64,000 nucleotides of DNA from NCBI RefSeq assembly GCF_000010725.1, contig NC_013854.1, forward strand, positions 1,269,001-1,333,000, read 5' to 3'. The DNA is from Azospirillum sp. B510. Its GTDB lineage: Bacteria > Pseudomonadota > Alphaproteobacteria > Azospirillales > Azospirillaceae. Position numbers and translations under genes: made by a program. The first letter of the stretch is position 1. Each line of letters starts with the position of its first letter. Below, in pieces: positions 59,419 through 64,000 of the stretch. Below the pieces are notes generated by a model, which saw only the letters and a program-made list of their open reading frames with translations, had not been told where the DNA came from and did no database searches.

Positions 59419-60185
59419 GGGAGCGCGTCGTCAACGCCTACGATCCGCCCCCGGCCGCCGTGCCCGAAAGTGCCAAGTACCTCGCCGCCATGACCTACCG
59501 CGCCAGCCGCGAGGCCAAGGCGCTGCGGCTGAAGCGCTGGTACGGCGCCCTGGCTCTGCTCGGCCTCGGCTGGGGCGGCCTGATGACCTGGGACAATCTG
59601 CGCATCACCGGCCAGCTGGTGGAGATCGCCAGGTATAAGCCGGTCTACCGGGTGGAGCAGGAGATGGACGGCCACCAGCGCCTCGTGCTGCTGGACAACA
59701 CCCTCACCGTGACCAAGGGCGCCCGGCTCAACGCCGTCCAATGGTTCGTGCGCTGGCAGCGCCAGATCGGCACCGACCCGGTGATGCTGGCGCGCGACCG
59801 CGCCGCCGCCCGCGCCCGGCTGACCGGCGGCGCCGAGCGCAAGTGGGACGCTCTGATCGCCGCCGACCTCGCCCCGGCCGAGGGCTGGACCCGCGACGTC
59901 GCCGACATCCGCGTCCAGGAGCGCGAGGCCGACCCGAAGACCGGCGCTACCGCCTTCTACGTGGTGTGGACCGAGACGGTGTACCGGGACTTCAAGCCGC
60001 GCGCGAAGACCCTGATGAGCGCCGCCGTGGTCACCGTCGACGGTCCCTCGCGCGACGGCGCGCTCGACGGCGTCTCGATCTCCGGCTTCTCCGAGCCCAG
60101 CGGCACGCCGCTGAAGGCCGAGACCAGGGAACCGGCCAAGGCACACCCCCTTTCCCAATCCGAGACGATGGAGCCCCAGCCATGA
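59415..60185 (+). CDS. trbF: TrbF/VirB8 assembly protein
   Basis: 256 residues. A short cytoplasmic N-terminus is followed by one span (RWYGALALLGLGWGGLMTW) and a VirB8-type periplasmic domain with YKPVYRVEQEMDGHQRLVLL, AVQWFVRWQRQIGTDPVML and a C-terminal beta-rich part (TAFYVVWTETVYRDFKPR). It nucleates the inner-membrane complex of the channel. It overlaps both neighbours, so translation is coupled. Confidence 0.88.
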   Translation: MRERVVNAYDPPPAAVPESAKYLAAMTYRASREAKALRLKRWYGALALLGLGWGGLMTWDNLRITGQLVEIARYKPVYRVEQEMDGHQRLVLLDNTLTVTKGARLNAVQWFVRWQRQIGTDPVMLARDRAAARARLTGGAERKWDALIAADLAPAEGWTRDVADIRVQEREADPKTGATAFYVVWTETVYRDFKPRAKTLMSAAVVTVDGPSRDGALDGVSISGFSEPSGTPLKAETREPAKAHPLSQSETMEPQP

Positions 60186-61138
60186 GACTCCCGGTTTCCC
60201 TGCTGGCGCTGCCACTGCTCGCCGCCTGCGCCACCGAGCCGCCCCCGGCGCCGGCCGCCGGCCCCGCCACCCCGCAGCGCCCCTACACCCTGGCCGACCT
60301 GCACATTCCGCCGACGGCGATGGAGCGGGAGCCGAAGGAGAAGGCGCCGCCGCGGCCGTCGCGGGCGCAGACCCGCAGTTGGGTCGGGCAGGCCAACGAG
60401 GCGGCGCTCGACCTGCCGACGCTGACCTGCTTCAAGGGCAAGAGCTGCGAATACTGGTATCAGCCCGACCTGCAGTACCTCGTCTACATGGCGGAGGGCA
60501 ACCAGACCCTGGTCTGCCTGAAGCCCGGCGAGGTCGTGCGCGACATCGTCGCACCCGGCGCCCAGGTGTGGATCCCGCACCAGCCCTACAGCTTCGGCAA
60601 GGGAGCGCAACGCACGGAGTGCATCGCCTTCATGCCCCGCCGCGCCGGCCTCAACCAGCAGATCGCGCTGTTCACCAACGAGCGCAAGTACGACCTCAAC
60701 GTCGAGACCCACCGGCAGGTCCACCACGTCGAAGTGCGCTGGCGCTACCCCGAGGACTACCTCGCCACCTTGAACGGTCAGGCGGCCGTCCTTCCCACCG
60801 CTGCCGGCGAGCGGCGCGACCGCATCACCGAACTGGCCTATCGCGACCGCCGCTGCACCTACACGCTGGAGGGCGACACGCCGGAATGGCGGCCGGTGCC
60901 CACGGCGGACGGCCAGCCGCCGGTGTGCGATGACGGCGAAGTGACCATCATCAACTTCACCCCCGGCGCGCTGGGGGCCTACGGCGCCCCGGTGCTCTGG
61001 CGCATCGCGCCGGACAGCACCCGGATGCCGGTGCAGTACGGCCGGATGAACGCCACCTACCGCGTCGCCGGCATCCACGACCACCTGCTGCTGGGCATCG
61101 GCGCGCAGGAAGTGCACATCCGGAGGACCCGCCCGTGA
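60182..61138 (+). CDS. trbG: TrbG/VirB9 outer-membrane-complex lipoprotein
   Basis: 318 residues from the ATG at 60182, overlapping trbF. A short signal peptide with lipobox is visible (LPLLAACAT). A Pro-rich linker precedes the VirB9-type beta domain (FSFGKGAQRTEC-like region, NERKYDLNVETHRQVHHVEV, RWRYPEDYLATL). The C-terminal ~90 residues (VTIINFTPGALGAYGAPVLW, TYRVAGIHDHLLL) match the VirB9 C-lobe. With TrbI it forms the outer-membrane core. In this order trbH, which is a lipoprotein in IncP, is absent; TrbG itself appears to be lipidated. Confidence 0.88.
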   Translation: MRLPVSLLALPLLAACATEPPPAPAAGPATPQRPYTLADLHIPPTAMEREPKEKAPPRPSRAQTRSWVGQANEAALDLPTLTCFKGKSCEYWYQPDLQYLVYMAEGNQTLVCLKPGEVVRDIVAPGAQVWIPHQPYSFGKGAQRTECIAFMPRRAGLNQQIALFTNERKYDLNVETHRQVHHVEVRWRYPEDYLATLNGQAAVLPTAAGERRDRITELAYRDRRCTYTLEGDTPEWRPVPTADGQPPVCDDGEVTIINFTPGALGAYGAPVLWRIAPDSTRMPVQYGRMNATYRVAGIHDHLLLGIGAQEVHIRRTRP

Positions 61139-62142
61139 CCTCGGCCAACGATACGCCCCCGCCGCTGTCGCCCGACCCGCTGGCCCGCCACCGGGTGGTG
61201 ACCTCGGGTCCGCACGTCGTCCGCATCCTGCTGGTGGCGGCTGTGGTGATCGGGCTCGGGCTGGCGGCCTACATGCTGGGCCGCAGCCAGGGCGCCGGCG
61301 GCCTGCCCAAGCTGTCCGCCGCCCTCGGCCCGACCCAGCCGGAACCGCGGCTGCCCAGCTACGAGGACATGGCGCCCAGGCCGGCCCCGGCCCCGCCGCC
61401 GGTGCCCCGCATCGAGAAGAGGGAACCGACCCCTCCAACCCCTCGCCCGCAGGTCAAGGCTGTCCCCAAGGAGGACGAACTGCGCAAAAAGGCGATGGAC
61501 GCCGGCGTCGGCGGCTGGAGCCGCAAGGAGGAGGGGGCGACCGTCGCCTCCGCCCAGGCCGGAGCATCGGACTTCGCCCCCGCCGGCTCCGATTGCCTCG
61601 TGCCGCCGGGGACGCCGATCCCCCTGCTGACGGTCAACCGGGTGGTGACCGGGCGCGGCGGCATCGTCACCGCGCGGGTGACCCAGGACGTCTGGGACGC
61701 CGGCTTCGCCTGCCTGGCGGTGCCCGCCGGCTCGATGGTGACGCTGGAGGTCGGCAGCGGTGTCACCAGGGGGCAGAAGCGCATCGAGGTGGCCAACCCG
61801 GTGATTACCCGCCCCTGGCCGCGCAACGACACGGTCCGCGTCGCCGCGGTCGGGACGGACGCCACCGGTGCAGCGGGGCTGCCCGGCTCGGTGGAGGTGC
61901 CGTGGCTGCAGACCGGGCTGCTGATCGCCGCCAGCACGGCCGTTGATGTTGCGTCTGCGGCGCTGACCGGCGGCGGCAGCCTGATCGGCGGCATCCTCGG
62001 CCACAGCATCGACCGCCCGCTCGACAAGGCGGCCAAGGACCTGCTCGAAGAGGCGCCCGTCATCACCCTGGATGCCGGGGAGCCGGTGCTGCTGCTGTTG
62101 CGCGGTGGGCTGCGGGCCGACAATTTCGGCCGTGACAACTGA
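61135..62142 (+). CDS. trbI: TrbI/VirB10 scaffold protein
   Basis: 335 residues from a GTG at 61135, overlapping trbG by 4 bp. One span near residue 30 (IILLVAAVVIGLGLAAYM-like region), a Pro-rich spacer and the VirB10 beta-barrel domain with CLVPPGTPIPLLTVNRVVTG, TARVTQDVWDAGFACLAVPA and GQKRIEVANPVITRPWP are visible. It links inner and outer membranes and senses ATP use. It is the last gene of the trb operon, and the 297 bp after it contain no convincing gene. Confidence 0.9.
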   Translation: MTSANDTPPPLSPDPLARHRVVTSGPHVVRILLVAAVVIGLGLAAYMLGRSQGAGGLPKLSAALGPTQPEPRLPSYEDMAPRPAPAPPPVPRIEKREPTPPTPRPQVKAVPKEDELRKKAMDAGVGGWSRKEEGATVASAQAGASDFAPAGSDCLVPPGTPIPLLTVNRVVTGRGGIVTARVTQDVWDAGFACLAVPAGSMVTLEVGSGVTRGQKRIEVANPVITRPWPRNDTVRVAAVGTDATGAAGLPGSVEVPWLQTGLLIAASTAVDVASAALTGGGSLIGGILGHSIDRPLDKAAKDLLEEAPVITLDAGEPVLLLLRGGLRADNFGRDN

Positions 62143-62439
62143 CCTTGGCGTAATCCGCACGACCGGCAGCCCTCGGCGCGAAGCGCCTCCAGAGCCTGTG
62201 CGGTCGTTGTATTCATCGAATCGGCAACGGCGATGACGCCGGCGAGGCAGTAGATGGTCGGCCTCCGATGCATACGCCTGAACCGGGCTCATGTCGGGGT
62301 TCGGAAAGAAGGTGTGACCGAATGTCATCCATGCGCTGAGTAATGCGGTACCCCTTGACCTTCCTGTGGCTGGAAGGTGCAGGCTGACGTGTTGCGCATC
62401 GGGTGCTGGCGTTCGCCAGAGCAGAACGTTGTTACGTTC
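62143..62439. other. Junction with decayed reverse-strand sequence
   Basis: 297 bp between the trb operon and the HerA-like gene. On the reverse strand an ATG at 62442 overlaps the HerA stop (TGATG) and opens a frame starting MERNNVLLWRTPAPDAQHVS. It changes to another plausible frame (VADSMNTTTAQALEALRAE) near 62270 and then meets the trbI 3' end. This looks like the remains of a gene once coupled to the HerA-like gene. Confidence 0.4.
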
Positions 62440-62441
62440 CA

Positions 62442-64000
62442 TCAGGCGACTTCTCCGGCGTCCTCAAGGGTTCCGGCCGCCTGCCATTCTTCTGCCAGCG
62501 TTTCCCAATCGATGGGGCGTGGACGTTCGCCGGTCCAGACTGCCCAGAAATCTGGATCGTCGGACCGTGGCCGCTGTTCGCGCGGCAAGTCTCTCATCCG
62601 CACCAGGACGGGAAGAGGCGCTGCCCAGCCGAGCAGGATGGCCTGTTGGGAGGGAAGGGTTGGAAGCTCGCCGAGCAGCGACCCCAGCGCATCGGGCACG
62701 AGTTTCCGGACAAGCGCTTGATCGAGGTCGTTCACGATCCGGTGGAGGAGGAAGGTGTTGCACTGCGCGAGCACGGTCGGGGACAGTTCGGACGGCCGCT
62801 GGGAAGACAGGAGCAAGCCAAGGCCGAACTTCCGACCCTCGCGGGCTATCCGCTCGAAAATTTGGCGGCATACGTCGGCAGCTGGGGCGCTGGCGCCGAG
62901 ATCTCCTTCCTTGCGAAGGTATGTATGGGCCTCTTCCAGGACGAGCGTGGTCGGCAACGGCTCTCCCCTGGCCTTCTTGTATCGCTGAACGGCTTCAAAT
63001 ACGAGGCGGGCGATCACGGCGACGGTGACATGCACCACGTCCGAGGGGACCAGCGAAAGATCGAGAACCGCCACTTCGCCATTGACCGCTGCGTCCTCGC
63101 CGACAAATGCGTCCAGCCATTCGGCGAGGCTGGGCTCTCCATCGGGCACGATGATCGGCCGCAACCGGCTGTCGCCGAGCATGACCTGGATACGGTTTAC
63201 CAGTGGCTCGACATTGGTCATGGCGCCGCCGCCCACCGCCATCGCCACCTCCTCTATCGTCGATGGCAGTGCCGATACATCAAACTCGGACGGAGTGTCC
63301 TCGCTTTTTTCCTCGATCTGGCTTTCGGGAGGAAACTCGTCGAGAAGATCCTGCAGCCCCTTGATTATCCTCTCGACATCAGTCTGGATGAAATCATTAT
63401 AGCCGTTTCCCGATTGCCATTGCCGACTTAGTCTGACGGCTTCCGCCGTGTTGCCCAAGGCTCCAAGTTTTCGAATAAGGTTATGTTCGAAAAGACTGCT
63501 TGATGGCAACTTTCTCATGTCGGAATCGGTGGCCAGTTTCAAGCCGCCGACGCTTTCCCCAAAGTTCTTGTTTGCCGGAAACCCGCTAATGCTTGAGGGT
63601 ATATTGGAAAATATCTGTTCGTATTGCCGCAGATAACCGCGGTAGCGGCGTTGCATCAAAGCCTTTACGTTTTCCAGCGATGACGTCGAATTTCTTAGGG
63701 CGCGCAACGCTTTCATCAGGAGGGGGCGCTGGGAGCCGGGTTGTGCGGCAGTGAAAGCGGCCCATTCCTGACTGTTCCAGAGCCATCCCGGCACCGCGAG
63801 GGCGTGATCCGCCCCATGCCCGCCAACGGCGAACGTGCGACACGTAAGTCCATCCGTCGAAAACGCCTTGCCATATTCACCATTGGGGTCGAGGACGATG
63901 AACCGGGCGTTCGGGCGTTTGGAGTCGCTGCGCTTCTCGGCGGCGGCTTCCAGCGACCAACGGATCACCCCGGCGACCGAGCAGGACTTTCCGCTTCCCG
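62442..64000 (-). CDS. HerA/DUF87-type ATPase, N-terminus beyond window
   Basis: About 519 residues visible; the first codons lie beyond position 64000. The visible start is the Walker A (GSGKSCSVAGVIRWSL at the window edge), then IVLDPNGEYGKAFSTDGL typical of HerA. Walker B is TTLVLEEAHTYLRKEGD near residue 350; the arginine and sensor region REGRKFGLGLLLSSQRPSEL and QCNTFLLHRIVNDLDQALVR are intact. HerA hexamers pump DNA and act with NurA, SIR2 or other nucleases and effectors, many of them phage-defence systems. The upstream partner would be beyond the window. The next gene on the same strand seems decayed. Confidence 0.85.
   Translation of the reverse strand, partial: GSGKSCSVAGVIRWSLEAAAEKRSDSKRPNARFIVLDPNGEYGKAFSTDGLTCRTFAVGGHGADHALAVPGWLWNSQEWAAFTAAQPGSQRPLLMKALRALRNSTSSLENVKALMQRRYRGYLRQYEQIFSNIPSSISGFPANKNFGESVGGLKLATDSDMRKLPSSSLFEHNLIRKLGALGNTAEAVRLSRQWQSGNGYNDFIQTDVERIIKGLQDLLDEFPPESQIEEKSEDTPSEFDVSALPSTIEEVAMAVGGGAMTNVEPLVNRIQVMLGDSRLRPIIVPDGEPSLAEWLDAFVGEDAAVNGEVAVLDLSLVPSDVVHVTVAVIARLVFEAVQRYKKARGEPLPTTLVLEEAHTYLRKEGDLGASAPAADVCRQIFERIAREGRKFGLGLLLSSQRPSELSPTVLAQCNTFLLHRIVNDLDQALVRKLVPDALGSLLGELPTLPSQQAILLGWAAPLPVLVRMRDLPREQRPRSDDPDFWAVWTGERPRPIDWETLAEEWQAAGTLEDAGEVA

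Noticed and set aside
1..64000. CRISPR arrays, rRNA or tRNA genes, prophage structural genes, integrase or att sites
   Set aside because: None seen. Direct repeats present are explained by iterons and IS ends.

Overview
The window is high-GC DNA (most genes have GC-rich third positions) with an alphaproteobacterial gene repertoire: phasin, YsnF/DUF2382 stress proteins, ExoD, a CheB-CheR-histidine kinase fusion, a Ti/IncP-type trb conjugation operon, and a strawberry-notch/ParB/Toprim block. By inference it comes from a Rhodospirillales member, most likely Azospirillum or a close relative, on a chromid, megaplasmid or integrated plasmid. I see no rRNA, tRNA or CRISPR array.

Region A (1-31.6 kb) is replicon-like housekeeping and accessory DNA. 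It holds three LysR regulators, each next to a divergent gene (membrane protein, metallo-beta-lactamase-fold hydrolase, MFS exporter plus serine hydrolase), and a glycosyltransferase pair. A TetR regulator lies beside a near-ideal 26-bp palindromic operator, which precedes a DUF3313 lipoprotein gene split by two tandem insertion sequences (IS701-like and IS5/IS427-like). Next come a sigma-like/anti-sigma-like pair, a desaturase, a phasin and two DUF2382 proteins, which look like a stress neighbourhood. A 1538-residue CheB-CheR-PAS-GAF-HK-REC protein, a KefB/YbaL-type antiporter and ExoD follow.

Region B (31.65-33.45 kb) is an ISL3-family element without target duplication. It sits exactly between region A and a plasmid backbone and has removed the 5' end of the first backbone gene.

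Region C (33.4-62.1 kb) is a conjugative plasmid-type backbone. Its first part is ParB-like nuclease, methyltransferase-strawberry notch helicase, Toprim primase-like protein and DUF2493/SLOG protein. A low-GC cargo island follows (putAbiC-type abortive infection protein plus two IS5-family elements), bracketed by a 16-bp inverted repeat. Then come an HTH protein, RepA (RPA family), three iterons, ParA, an RHH protein, a second ParA-like protein with an altered Walker A, a short relaxase, a split VirD4/TraG, and trbB-C-D-E-J-(K)-L-F-G-I. Most genes of the transfer block overlap by 4 bp, so they form one transcriptional and translational unit.

Region D (62.1-64 kb) is a junction with decayed sequence and a reverse-strand HerA/DUF87-type ATPase that runs off the window. 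This family is often found in two-gene phage-defence systems, and its upstream partner, if any, lies beyond the window.
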